A DNA stretch of 64,000 nt from Cryptomeria japonica (lineage: Eukaryota > Streptophyta > Pinopsida > Cupressales > Cupressaceae): the NCBI RefSeq assembly GCF_030272615.1, contig NC_081411.1, positions 185,984,449 to 186,048,448 on the forward strand. Reading direction: 5' to 3'. The first letter of the stretch is position 1, and each line of letters starts with the position of its first letter. Position numbers and translations under genes: made by a program. The notes beneath the pieces were generated by a model, which saw only the letters and a list, made by a program, of their open reading frames with translations, was not told the origin of the DNA and did not search any database. Positions 35,672 to 45,886 of this stretch are shown here, in pieces.

Positions 35672-38600
35672 ATGGCGAGTTCGTCAGGGAGAATAGAGGT
35701 GGAGAAATTTAATGGAAGTAATTTTGAGATGTGGAAGCTGAAGATGGAAGATCTGCTAATAGATCGAGATCTTTGGGATGCTGTTGATGCAAATGTCCAA
35801 AGGCCCTCAGATCCTATTGCAGCAGCTCAGTATGATGTTATGGACCGAAAAGCCAAGGGTCTAATCAGACTGTGCCTGGCAGACTCTGTTCTAATCAATG
35901 TCCATGAAGAAAACTCTGCAAAGAAGCTATGGACTAAGCTTGGTGAGATGTATCAAGTGAAATCTTTATTAAATTAAATTTTCTTAAGAAAGAAATTGTA
36001 TTCCTTGAAGATGGAAGAGGGTGGACGAATTGCAGACCACCTAGAAGCATTCAATATGATTGTGGCTCAATTAGTATCCGTCGGTGTTAAGATGGATGAG
36101 GAGGAGAAATGTCAGATCTTGCTTTGTTCTTTGCCTGATTCGTGGGATTCTCTTGTTATGGCTATCGGTAGTACTTCTGTTGTTTTGAAATCTGAAGACG
36201 TGGTGGGTGCCCTACTCGGTGAAGAGATGCGAAGGAAGGTATCCATCAGTTCAAAGGAAGCCCTAACCGTTCGTGGAAGACCTAAAGAGAAAGGCAAGAA
36301 GAATGAGAAGCGCGGCAAGTCCAAATCCAAAGGGAGATCGAAATCTCCTAGAAAGTCCAAAGTCATTTGCTGGAACTGCGGTAATCCGGGTCACATCCGT
36401 AAGGACTGCAAAGAAGAAAAGAAGAAGAAAAAGAAAAAGTTTGATTCTGATTCTGAGTCCGACAAGGAAGATGGCGATGCATTTATTGCGGCTTTGGCGA
36501 CTCATGCAGGTAATGATGCCTGGCTAATTGACTCAGGTGCATCTTTTCATATGACTTCCAATAGAGATTGGTTTTCTGAATATGAAGGATTTAATGGAGG
36601 TAAGGTGTACTTGGGTGATGATTCACATCTAGACATTGTTGGTCAAGGTAAAGTTAGAATTAGGTTTTCTGATGGTAGAATAAAAAGGATTAATGGTGTG
36701 TTGCATATCCCTGGATTAAAACGAAACCTGTTATCTGTGAGCAAACTGATAGATGTAGGTGTGCAGGTAGTCTTTTCTGAAGCAGGATGTAAGATGATTA
36801 AGGGTGCTATGGTAGTTGCTAGAGGTGTCAGGTTTGGCACTTTGTATAAGCTTGAAGCATACATTGTTGAGTGTAATAGCACTTCTGTAAAAAGTAAATC
36901 TGCGGATACTTCACTGGAAGATTTGAAGGTTTCACCTTCAGCAGATGGTAATGGTTTTTGGGTACCTAAGGGTGCTCTTTCGTCTGAAGCAAAGTTACCT
37001 ACAGAGAAGACTATGTTATGGCATCAGAGACTTGGCCACATTGGAGAAAAGGGTCTAAGGACTTTGAAAAATAAAAATCTTGTTGAAGGTTTGAATGATT
37101 GTAATCTTGACTTTGATTTCTGTGAGCATTGCATTTATGGAAAACAAAACCGCGTTCAGTTTTACTCGAGTTCTCATAAAACTTGTGGTGTTTTGGATCT
37201 TATCCATTCTGATGTGTTTGGTCCAGTAGATGTCTCTTCGATTGGAAAATCCACATATTATGTTTCATTTATTGATGATTTTAGTAGAAGGACATGGGTT
37301 TATTTTCTAAAGAGTAAATCTGAAGTTTTTAGTCATTTTAAAGAATTTAAAGCAATGGTTGAGTTGCAGACTGGAAAGAAAATAAAATGTTTGAGAAATG
37401 ATAATGGCGGTGAGTTTTGCTCTAATGATTTTGATAGATTCTGTAAAGACTGTGGAATTAACAGGCAGAAGACAACTCCGTATTCTCCACAGTAGAATGG
37501 AGTTGCAGAAAGAATGAACAGGACACTGATGGAGAAGGCTAGGAGTATGTTGAGTGGTGCTGGTCTTGAACAAAAGTTTTGGGCTGAAGCTGTTGCCACT
37601 GCTTGCTACCTGATTAACAGGTCTCCTACATCAGCTCTTGTTGATAAAACGCCTATGGAAGCATGGTCAGGTCACAAGCTTTCATTGAGACATCTTAGAG
37701 TTTTTGGTTGCGAGGCATATGCACATGTGCCAAAGGAGAAGCGAACAAAGTTGGAGAACAAGGCTGTGAAATGTATCTTCATCAGGTATAGTTATGGTGT
37801 GAAAGGATACAAGCTTTGGGACCCTGTTGCACAAAAGGTAATTCACAGTAGAAGTGTTATTTTTAGAGAAATTAAGTCTCCTTCTGTTACATTGCAGCCA
37901 GAACAGACTAAAAAAGAAGATGTGATTCAACTTCCTTCTACACCTGAAAGAGTTGAATCGAGACCCCTAGATAGGCAAGAATTTGAGGAGAGCTCGTCTA
38001 GCTCTGAATCTTCAGAAGAGGAGGAAGAACCTCCAACTCAGCTTGTTCGAAGGTCTACAAGACATAGACAACCACCTGAAAGGTATTCACCTGATGATTG
38101 GAGATGTATTTTTGCTCTGAATACTAGTGTGGATGAACCAAAATCTGTAGAAGAGGCATTAGGTATGAATGATGCAGAATCCTGGAAGATTGCTATGGAG
38201 GAAGAAATGGCAGCTTTGAAAAATAATGATACATGGGATCTTGTACCATTGCCTGAAGGACGAAAACCTGTTGGTTGTAAATGGGTGTTCAAGAAAAAGA
38301 TTGGTTCAGATGGAAGCATTGAGAAGTATAAAGCAAGGTTGGTTGCAAAAGGCTACTCTCAGGTTGAGGGTGTTGATTACGGTGAGATATTTTCTCCTGT
38401 TGTAAAAATGACGTCCATTAGATTTTTGCTTTCTATTGCTACTGCTTATGATTTAGAGGTTGAGCAAATGGATGTGAAAACTGCTTTCCTTCATGGTGAT
38501 TTGGAGGAAGATATTTATATGACACAGCCAGAGCACTATGTGGTGAAAGGCAAAAGTAATTTGGTCTGTAAATTAAAAAAATCTTTGTATGGCCTCAAAC

Positions 38601-39715
38601 AAAGTCCTAGAATATGGTACCAGAAATTTGATACATATGTGTTGAGTTTGGGATTTGAACGTTCTAAATCAGATCACTGTGTTTATTATAAATCTTATGG
38701 TGATCATTTCTTATTCATTGCATTGTATGTTGATGATATGTTATTCATTGGTAAAGGGAAAGGTATGATTTCAGAACTGAAGTCTCAGCTCGCTACTAAA
38801 TTTGAAATGAAAGATCTTGGTGTAGCAAAGCACATTCTTGGGATGGAAATTAGAAGAGATAGGGTAAACAGAAAGCTATGGCTAGGCCAGAGTAAGTATG
38901 TGAATTCAGTGTTACAGAGGTTCAACATGCAGAATTGTAGACCATTGAGTGTTCCTTTTACAGTTGGAATGAAACTATCTATTTCAGATTGTCCTACATC
39001 CCCATTGGAGATGGAAGACATGAGCAGAGTGCCTTACCAGAGTGCGGTTGGAAGCTTGATGTATGCTATGGTCTGTACTAGACCAGACATTGCCCAAGCA
39101 GTGGGAGTACTTTCTAGATATATGTCTAATCCTGGTAGAGTTCATTGGGATGCAGTCAAAAGAATCTTCAGATATTTGAAGGGTACTTTAGAGTATTCTT
39201 TGTGTTATCATGGTAATTCAGTTGGAGACATGACTTCTCTTGATTTCCATGGTTATGTGGATTCAGATTGGGCAGGTGATATTGATAGCAGAAGATCCAC
39301 CAGTGCTTATGTGTTTACTTTGTTTGGTGGTGCAATTAGTTGGATGAGTAAGCGACAGGCTATGGTTGCTTTATCCACTACTGAAGCAGAGTATATGGCA
39401 GCTACTCATGCTTGTAAAGAGGCCATTTGGCTTAAGAGACTGTGTTCAGATATTGGAATAAAACAAGGTACAGTGACAATTTACTGTGACAGTCAGAGTG
39501 CAATTAGCCTAGCTAAGAACCCGACATTTCATGCCCGGACCAAACATATTGATGTTCAGTATCATTTTGTTAGAGATATGGTCGAAGATGGTAGGGTGAA
39601 GCTGGTTAAGGTGGAAACTTTGATGAATGTTGCAGATGCTTTAACTAAGGCTGTGAGCACAGAGAAGTTTAGATGGTGTTCAGAGTCTATGGGCCTTATG
39701 GCCCCTAGCAATTGA
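35672..39715 (+). pseudogene. Copia gag-pol polyprotein, two in-frame stops
   Basis: One frame of 1348 codons from ATG 35672 to TGA 39715. Landmarks by residue: UBN2 gag (1-150), CCHC knuckle CWNCGNPGHIRKDC (about 233), protease LIDSGASFHM (about 286), GAG-pre-integrase LWHQRLGHIG (about 449), integrase core with DLIHSDVFGP and DFSRRTWVYF, reverse transcriptase with YVDDML (about 1019), and RNase H with ALSTTEAEYMA (about 1233). Two stops break it: TAA at 35975 in gag and TAG at 37493 in integrase, where CCACAG-TAG-AATGG stands for a conserved Gln-Asn-Gly. There is no frameshift, so inactivation is recent and by single substitutions. Enzymes needed for reverse transcription and integration are all recognisable. 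Confidence 0.95.
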
Positions 39716-39760
39716 TTCATTGTGTTGACATTCCCTTCCACTCATGCAAGGTGTTCGACA

Positions 39761-39771
39761 AGTGGGAGATT
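39761..39771 (+). promoter_or_regulatory. Polypurine tract of Copia element 1
   Basis: AGTGGGAGATT directly before the 3' LTR start TGTTGGG at 39772. Typical Copia second-strand primer. Confidence 0.9.
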
Positions 39772-40656
39772 TGTTGGGAAAAATGGTGTCTCAACCTTGC
39801 ATTTATGTGAGGTTACTATTTATAGTAAGTTTTCATTTGAGCACGAAATGGTGCGAAACTCTCCCTGAAGCTTCTGGTTGGCTAGATAAGCATTTCGGTA
39901 AAGTTGCATTGCAAGGTCACAACTAGTTTTGAAGATATTAAAGTTTTCGTCTTGGAGGGGTGCAATAAAATGTTTAAACTTAAATTTGGGGACTTTAGAG
40001 GCTCCGAAATGCCCTGAAAAGTGGCTGTAACCGGCAAAGCGGGTTACTAAGTGATAGAGCACTTCGCGAGCTTTCCGGCGCTTCAAACGGTTCGTCAATC
40101 GGACACCCGGTTCTCAAGTTATGGCCTCCGGAAGTTTGTACTCCTGAAATAAGAAAAATAATTTGTATCGGATACATAAATGAGCTGTAAAAGGGAGCGA
40201 AACGTGTTGATGTGTGCTTTAACATGTCATAGAAGGGAGATAAGGTCGGCTACATCTTATTGGGTGGTTTTAGCCCATGGTTTTGTAATACCGTTTGACG
40301 GTTTCTTGTATTGTATCTCCTATTTATGAGGTGTGTGAGATAGAGGTTGTGTGTAAGAGTCCTATGGCTATTGAGTTGCCTTTGAATCTCTGATTAATGG
40401 TACTCCTGCGAAGAGCTTGCTCTGCAAGTATTTTGTAATCTGTCTTTGATTGCTGAATAAAATATTGAGCTACTTTTGGAGGGTGGGGTTTTTCTCCCGA
40501 AAGGGTTTTCCCCACGTAAATCACTGTGTTGTGGTATGATTGCTATTATATCTATTTCTATTTTCTGTAACTGTTGTAATGATCTGAAAAAGTTTTGCAT
40601 TACCCTCCTCTCAAGGTTAGTGTAGGAAGTTGTTTCCGCTACTTAACTTCCTTACA
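39772..40656 (+). repeat. 3' LTR of Copia element 1
   Basis: Same length as the 5' LTR. Differences cluster in 39845-40100 and are almost all C/T or A/G changes, as expected from deamination of methylated cytosines. Confidence 0.97.
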
Positions 40657-40973
40657 GATAATAGGATTTTAATTGAATTAAAAGATTTAATTCAATTTGG
40701 TTATAATTTGGGGAAATTAAATAAATTAGATTTATTCAATTTAGGATAACTATTTAATTAAATTTGAATTTAATTAAAAGTGGCTAGGGGGATTTAATTG
40801 AATAAAATGATTTATTCATTTAATGGTATGGTGAATTTTATTTAAATAAATTGAATAATTTATTTAACAAAATAGAAGAATGTGGATAATTTAATTAAAT
40901 TGGATTTAATTAAATAGGGAAATGAACATAAAAATATTCATTTTAGGAATATGGTCATTTTTATACGTCTACA
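40657..40973 (-). repeat. 3' LTR of Gypsy element 1, second part
   Basis: Resumes with GATAATAGGATTTTAATT (first five bases are the Copia target duplication) and runs to TCTACA at 40973. Differs from 58325-58644 at two positions by eye. Alternating AATTTAATT/TTATTT blocks resemble those of the other Gypsy LTR family. Confidence 0.95.
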
Positions 40974-40988
40974 TTTTGCCCCTCTTTG
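40974..40988 (-). promoter_or_regulatory. Polypurine tract of Gypsy element 1
   Basis: AAAGAGGGGCAAAA on the minus strand abuts the LTR start TGTAGACG. It matches the tract of element 2 at 21649-21663 apart from one or two bases. Confidence 0.92.
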
Positions 40989-41332
40989 AAGTGACGTGTG
41001 TGCACATGTTATTTCAAAGAAAATGATGTCTTATCATGATTTATGATCGAATGCAATTTTTGTGTCACTCTTTTGATTTGCCAATCGTGCCCCAGATTTG
41101 ATGTGATGCCCCAGATTCGAGATTTGATGGTGATGCCCCCTCGGGAGATGAATCAATTTTTTTGAAATTTTTTTGATTTAAATTGATGAAGTTTGTATGA
41201 TGTTTATGATTTCGTGCATGTAAAAAGTGCACAGATTGATTCATCTCCCGATAAGTTACAACTGTTTTGGTATAAGGGAGACCGCGACCATATTACAGGT
41301 CCAGTTGGCTAACCCTAATTTCATTTTCCTCT

Positions 41333-41339
41333 TATAAAA
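41333..41339 (+). promoter_or_regulatory. TATA box of the antisense PMD gene, element 1
   Basis: TATAAAA on the plus strand, 76-82 bp upstream of the ATG of exon 1. Element 2 has TATAAAT at the same relative place. The minus-strand 3' LTR lies 350 bp away, so this would be a promoter separate from the LTR. Confidence 0.7.
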
Positions 41340-41414
41340 GGGGAAAAGGGCTCAAATTAGGTTCATTTGTGTAGTGTTGACTTGTGAAGAAAGAGAATTT
41401 TCTCTAGAGAGAAA

Positions 41415-41489
41415 ATGCCTATTCCTTATCACAGACACCGTTTCGAGCATGTCCGGAGATATCGGAGACCTACAGCGCATGGACCACCA
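41415..41489 (+). pseudogene. Antisense PMD gene, exon 1 (element 1)
   Basis: 25 codons starting MPIPYHRHRFEHVRRYRR and ending at CCA/GTAAGT, phase 0. The exon is intact and very basic, a possible nuclear-localisation or nucleic-acid-binding head. Element 2 encodes HRFDRVRRYQRR at the same place. The peptide is conserved while the surrounding sequence is not, which supports translation and splicing of this exon. Confidence 0.75.
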
Positions 41490-41569
41490 GTAAGTCAACA
41501 TTTTTGACCCCTTTTGGATTTTTTATTTTGTCATTTTTAGTCATTTTTTGTGTTTCAAAGTTCGGATAT

Positions 41570-42035
41570 TTCGTTTTAGCACGTATAAGGATTAGTTTAG
41601 CACATACAAAGTTTAGAGTAGTGCATCGAAGTCAATTTTAGGGGTTGCATCCAATAAAAATAGGCTAGCGCATAAAAGCATTAGGTTAGCACGTGCAGGT
41701 AGAATAGCGCATGCAAAGGTTTGGGCAGCGCGTCGCGCCAACAGGGTAGCGCGTAGGTATGACCTAGCACATAAGAGCCGCTGGGGTTCGCATAGGGAAG
41801 GGGGTTTAGCACGTAGGACTAACCTAGTGCATAGAGCTAAAAGGGTAGCGCTTAGGAAGGGTAGATTAGCGTGTAGGCATAGTCTAGTGTAGGGAATGGG
41901 TTAGGTAGCGCATTGGGTGAAAAGTTCAGCGCGTAGACTAGAACTAGCACATAGGTTAGATAGAATAGCGCGTAGGAGAGGTAGCCTAGCGCGTGGGGGT
42001 TATTTAGCGCATTGAAGGTCTGTTTTAGCGCATCC
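41570..42035 (+). repeat. Array of TAGCGC-type motifs in the intron of the antisense gene
   Basis: About 20 copies of TAGCGCGTAG / TAGCACATA variants spaced roughly 20-25 bp with unrelated spacers between. Variation is mostly G/A and C/T within the GCGC core (GCGC, GCAC, GTGC, GCGT). The reverse complement (GCGCTA) forms two arrays in the other untranslated region of the element (54185-54725 and 56545-57085). Confidence 0.88.
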
Positions 42036-42184
42036 GAAAATTTTTGTAGTTTTGGCCGATTTGAAAATTTATTTTTGTTTGCCTGTCGTGTTTTGATGAA
42101 TTTATCCAAGATGAGTATTTGTATAACTTGTTTTGATGTGCAATTTTCCAAGTTATGTATAGATATCAAGCTGTTGTTTTGATC

Positions 42185-42410
42185 AGAATATGATGTATTT
42201 GCGTTATCTGTTTCAAGTTCAATGTGTGGGAAAGCCTGAGTTGTTTTACAAGCCGATATGGGTTGGAAACTTGAGTTGTTTTTCAAGCTGATATAGGTGG
42301 GAAACTTGAGTTGTTTTACAAGTTTATGTGATTTTGGTACTTGAGTTGTTTTACAAGTTTTGATATGGTTTTTGAAAACTTGAATTGTTTTAAAAGTTGA
42401 TATGAAATGA
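42185..42410 (+). repeat. Tandem copies of an ACTTGAGTTGTTTTACAAG unit
   Basis: Four to five imperfect copies, 40-60 bp apart, each with (A/C)TTGA(G/A)TTGTTTTACAAG then a GATATG(G/A) segment. It lies in the same intron, just before exon 2. Confidence 0.8.
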
Positions 42411-42531
42411 TAGGATTTTGAACTTTGATTGTAGATGAGCAAATTGTTTCATGTTGTTGATGTAAATTTGATTTTGATATCTTTGTGTTTGATGTGGAAA
42501 CTGATATTGGATATGTTTGGTTTGCTGACAG

Positions 42532-44499
42532 GAGCGATTGGGTATTGTGCAGTTGAGGGAGAGATTCCCGAGACCATGGATGCTAATACCATGTCTGTCA
42601 CAGGCAGATTTGGACATCATAGAGAGATGTGGATTGACCTCTCTTTTAGATATGCCTCGGTTCACTATGAACCGGGGACTTTTGACAGCATTGGCAGAGA
42701 GGTGGCATAGCGACACGAACACCTTTCATTTTTCCATTGGAGAGATGATAGTGACACCAGAGGACTGCTACCGGATTTTGCGCGTTCCTATGGTAGGGGC
42801 ATTGTTACCCTACAAGCAGTCAGAGGAGGGCGGCACAGAGGCACTGCGTCGTATATTTCATGATGAGACTGTCTGTGGATATGAGATCCCCTGGTAGGAG
42901 TTTTTGGATTTGGATTATGCATCACTGCCATCTGTATTGGTAGGATTCATTGGGGGATTCCTTTGTCCTGATCACAGGTCAAAAGGATTTTCAGTGGGAT
43001 GGGGGCTGGTTTTGGAGCAGATGGTCACACAGGGCCAGAGATTTTTATGGGGGTCAGCGATGCTGGCCCATCTTTACAGGAGCCTTCATGAGGTAGTATA
43101 CCTCGGTTACGGTAGCTTATCAGCTGGCATGACCTTATTATAGGTATGGTGCTGGGAGCACATTCCAGCAGCGAGGCCACTGGCAGACAGAAACAAGCCT
43201 GTAGGTGCTGCATATGCCTACGGATATAGAGGTCTAGTTGTCCAGCGTAAGCTGGGCAAACTAGAGCATTGGAGGAGGGTCTTTGATGATATAGATACGG
43301 TCACCTGGAGACCATATATAGGTTGCGAGGTATGGGCAGAGGATGGGATTGAGATGCCTTTTGTTTTCATGACAAGGTATCTGATTGGGAGGACCCCGTT
43401 CGTTATTGAGCAGTTTTTGGTGACCCGAGTTTTGCGGTAGTTCAGGCGGGAGCAGGGGATTCCTCAGGGAGCATGTTTGTATGCACAGTGACAGCAGGAT
43501 GTGGTCAATTGGGGGCTGACTATTGATAGTGCCGTTGCTATAGAGGAGTTTATAGGGCTGGCAGGACAGATCTGGGATTATGCCCCAAACATACAAGATG
43601 CAGGGATGACAGACGAGTTCTCCCGTTTGTTTACTGCGTAGGCAGTGGTGAGGATCTCAGATCCAGAGGAGATGAGGCCAGCATTTGACTCCGATGGCGA
43701 GGAGGGGGGAGATGATGGGGATGATGGAGATGAGGGAGATGATGGAGGAGGTAGAGGAGCCAAAGGGAGGTGGGGTGGTAGAGGTGTGGAGAGAGCAGTA
43801 CGACAGGGGAGGATTGAGAGGGGGAGAGGAGGATTGGCTATCGGAGCTGGGAGAGAGGGGAGAGTGACAGAGGTGCTAGCTATAGTGGGGGGTGAGGAGG
43901 AGGTGGTGAGACCAGCACAGAGGAGGAGGGTAGATATACTCCCACCTCCCATACCCAGGACAGGCCGAGTGGGAGGGGTGGCTCCAACACAGGTACCGCT
44001 GCGGGTTCGAGTGCTAGGTCATGTGGAGGATGCACAGATCCGAACCCTGTAGATTACCGTTCAGCAGCTACAGGCACAGATTTTGACATATCAGTGACAG
44101 ATCTCGCAGTTGACCACTAAGAGAGATACGGAGATAGAGTGGTGGGGTCGAGCAGAGGAGGCATTGGCGACTGTGCAGAGAGCAGCAGCGGGTGGTCCAT
44201 TGAGAGACACCCTTAGAGAGCTGACACGGAGAGTGCAGGAGGCTAAGTATTATAGGTGGCATTATGAGGCTGTAGTACCCAGAGATCGGCAGGTGGAGAG
44301 CTTTGCATAATCGAGATCAAGTTGATCTCGAACTGCTAACACATGATCTCAGAGCCGAGGAGTGACGGGGCCAGCGAGACAGGACCCTCCTGGAGATCCA
44401 GGGGCGAGTGTATCTGGAGCGAGACAAGACCCTCCTGGAGATCCAGGGGCGGGTGCATCTGGAGCGAGACCATCTCCATCCGGAGATAGTGATACTTGA
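42532..44499 (+). pseudogene. Antisense PMD (plant mobile domain) gene, exon 2 (element 1)
   Basis: After the acceptor TTTGCTGACAG at 42531 a single frame runs 656 codons, in phase with exon 1. The PMD core is clear: LTALAERWHSDTNTFHFSIG, then EMIVTPEDCYRILRVPMVG, and about 90 codons later LWGSAMLAHLYRSLHEV. A Gly/Asp/Glu then Gly/Arg-rich linker follows (43650-43900), then a Gln/Arg-rich, probably helical stretch (44050-44300), and a twice-repeated ARQDPPGDPGA tail. Ten in-frame stops (TAG at 42895, 43141, 43438, 43639, 44050; TGA at 43489, 44095, 44323, 44344; TAA at 44308) but no frameshift; each is one transition away from Gln, Arg or Trp. If 44308 is the true end, the protein is shorter by 63 codons. 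Role in the element is unknown; PMD relatives act in host silencing. Confidence 0.8.
44375..44470 (+). repeat. Two ~46-bp tandem copies coding a Pro/Gly/Asp repeat
   Basis: CCTCCTGGAGATCCAGGGGC occurs twice, with TCTGGAGCGAGACA between copies. In the PMD frame it codes DPPGDPGA repeats. Copies differ at a few bases only. Confidence 0.85.
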
Positions 44500-44639
44500 G
44501 AGACAGGGTCTCTATTGTATTTTTGGATCTTTTGTATACTTTGTTCTGGACATAGTGTTGAGACACATTTTGTAGATTTTGATCTTTTTTGAGATATATA
44601 TACAGCACCATTTTTTATCGATGTGATGTGTTTATATGG

Positions 44640-44905
44640 ATGCATATTATATGAGTTTTTTTATGTGATGATGCAATATATGATGTAATGCATGATGCAG
44701 GATGTATGCTTTTATATGCTTTGTGAGATGTATCTTGAAAATGAGATGTATGCAATGAATTGTAATATGATATGATGTAAAATGATGTAATAATGATGTA
44801 AGAATGATATGTAATGAATGGTATAAGAATGATATGTAACTATTTGTAAAATGATGTGCAACTAATTATAAAATGATGTGCAACTAATTGTAAAATGAAA
44901 TGCAA
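44640..44905. repeat. ATGATGTAA-type low-complexity tract
   Basis: Irregular repeats of ATGATGTAA, ATGATATGTAA and AATGATGTGCAACTAATT. A similar TATG/GATG-rich tract follows the antisense gene of element 2 (24880-25200). Confidence 0.75.
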
Positions 44906-45886
44906 CTAATTGTCTTTGGAGCATCTCTCATTCTGTATTTGCCATCTGATATAACCATTTATTTGCTTTCTTTGTAAATATAATCATGGAGCATTTATTG
45001 ATTTTTGGACATGTTGAAAATTTATACAAGCATAATGGTATAATTGAACCATAATGACCTGAGTAAAATTTACATGATTTTTGATTTTGCAAGATAGCAC
45101 AAGCGTCAAGGTATAATTGAACCAGGACGACCTGAGTGCGTATTGCATAAACAGACAAGAGTAGATCATTTATATGCATGAAATGGAATCAGGCCTTCAG
45201 TGATATGTATCACGTCTCGAGGCAAATATTCACATAGTACAAGTGATCGCCTCCCAAACAGAAGACTAAGAAAATATTGGAAGTTCCTCATGATCTCTAG
45301 CTTTGAAGCTTGTTATGAGATAAGAAGAAGATTCCAACAATTTAAAAAGTTCAAAATGCAAAATAATCAAGACTTTTATGTGATAATGCAACATTTAGTA
45401 CTTCAGAAAATCATCCATCCTTGAGATTCTTGTGTATTGTTTTTGTTTTGGTTGTTGCGATGAAGTGTAGTTGTGTTTGTTGGATGTCATGTGTCTGAGT
45501 TTTGCAATAGTTGTAATGTCTTGAATGTTTGCAAGTGTTTGAACAATTTAATGCCCCTAGCTGAGTGTACCTCTAGATATGATTATGTACAGTGATTTCC
45601 AAGCCATGGTGGAATGTGATAAGAGAATAGATACAGATGGATAACTCAGGATAGTGACTATGCTAAGTATGTCCTGAATGGATATATGCTAAGTGTCGGG
45701 CGATGGCCAATAGTGTTTTGATGGATAAAATGGCATGGATATAGATAAAAGAGTCGTTCTTTCACAAGGGTGCCTGTTTACCAGGTTTTCACCATTTGTT
45801 TTTATTGTACTTTGTATTTTTGCTTTTTCTAGATTTTTTTTGATTTTTTTTGTTTGTTTTTAGCTTTTTCCGTGCACTAGGCTACC
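44906..45886. other. Non-coding spacer between antisense PMD gene and integrase (element 1)
   Basis: No conserved frame. It contains a duplicated AATGGTATAATTGAACCA...GACCTGAGT segment (45032-45065 and 45105-45140) and, at 45769-45794, a 26-nt block shared with element 2. This is where pol and the antisense gene, which converge, would both need 3' ends. Confidence 0.5.
45769..45794. promoter_or_regulatory. Conserved block downstream of integrase, shared with element 2
   Basis: Reads GGTGCCTGTTTACCAGG followed by TTTTCACCA. The copy at 26358-26383 differs at one base, and the preceding TCACAAG is also shared. Flanking sequence is largely unconserved. Outer GGTG and CACC, and inner CCTG and CAGG, can pair. 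The function is unknown; a 3'-end or RNA signal is possible. Confidence 0.6.

Larger units (their letters stand above)
34663..40656 (+). mobile_element. Complete Copia element 1
   Basis: 5994 bp, with LTRs 34663-35547 and 39772-40656, each exactly 885 bp and bounded TG...CA, with about 20 differences by eye (2.3%, nearly all transitions). Target duplication is GGTAA (34658-34662) and GATAA (40657-40661); the uninterrupted LTR at 58325 shows the ancestral base was A. Primer site, single-frame gag-pol with two stops, and polypurine tract are all in place. Confidence 0.97.

Noticed and set aside
36112..36505. Minus-strand frames with Leu/Phe-rich sequence
   Set aside because: They are complements of the Lys/Ser-rich linker and zinc knuckle of Copia gag.
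43578..43952. Minus-strand Pro/Ser-rich open frame of 124 codons
   Set aside because: It is the complement of the Gly/Asp/Glu-rich linker of the PMD exon; its composition simply mirrors that repeat-like sequence.
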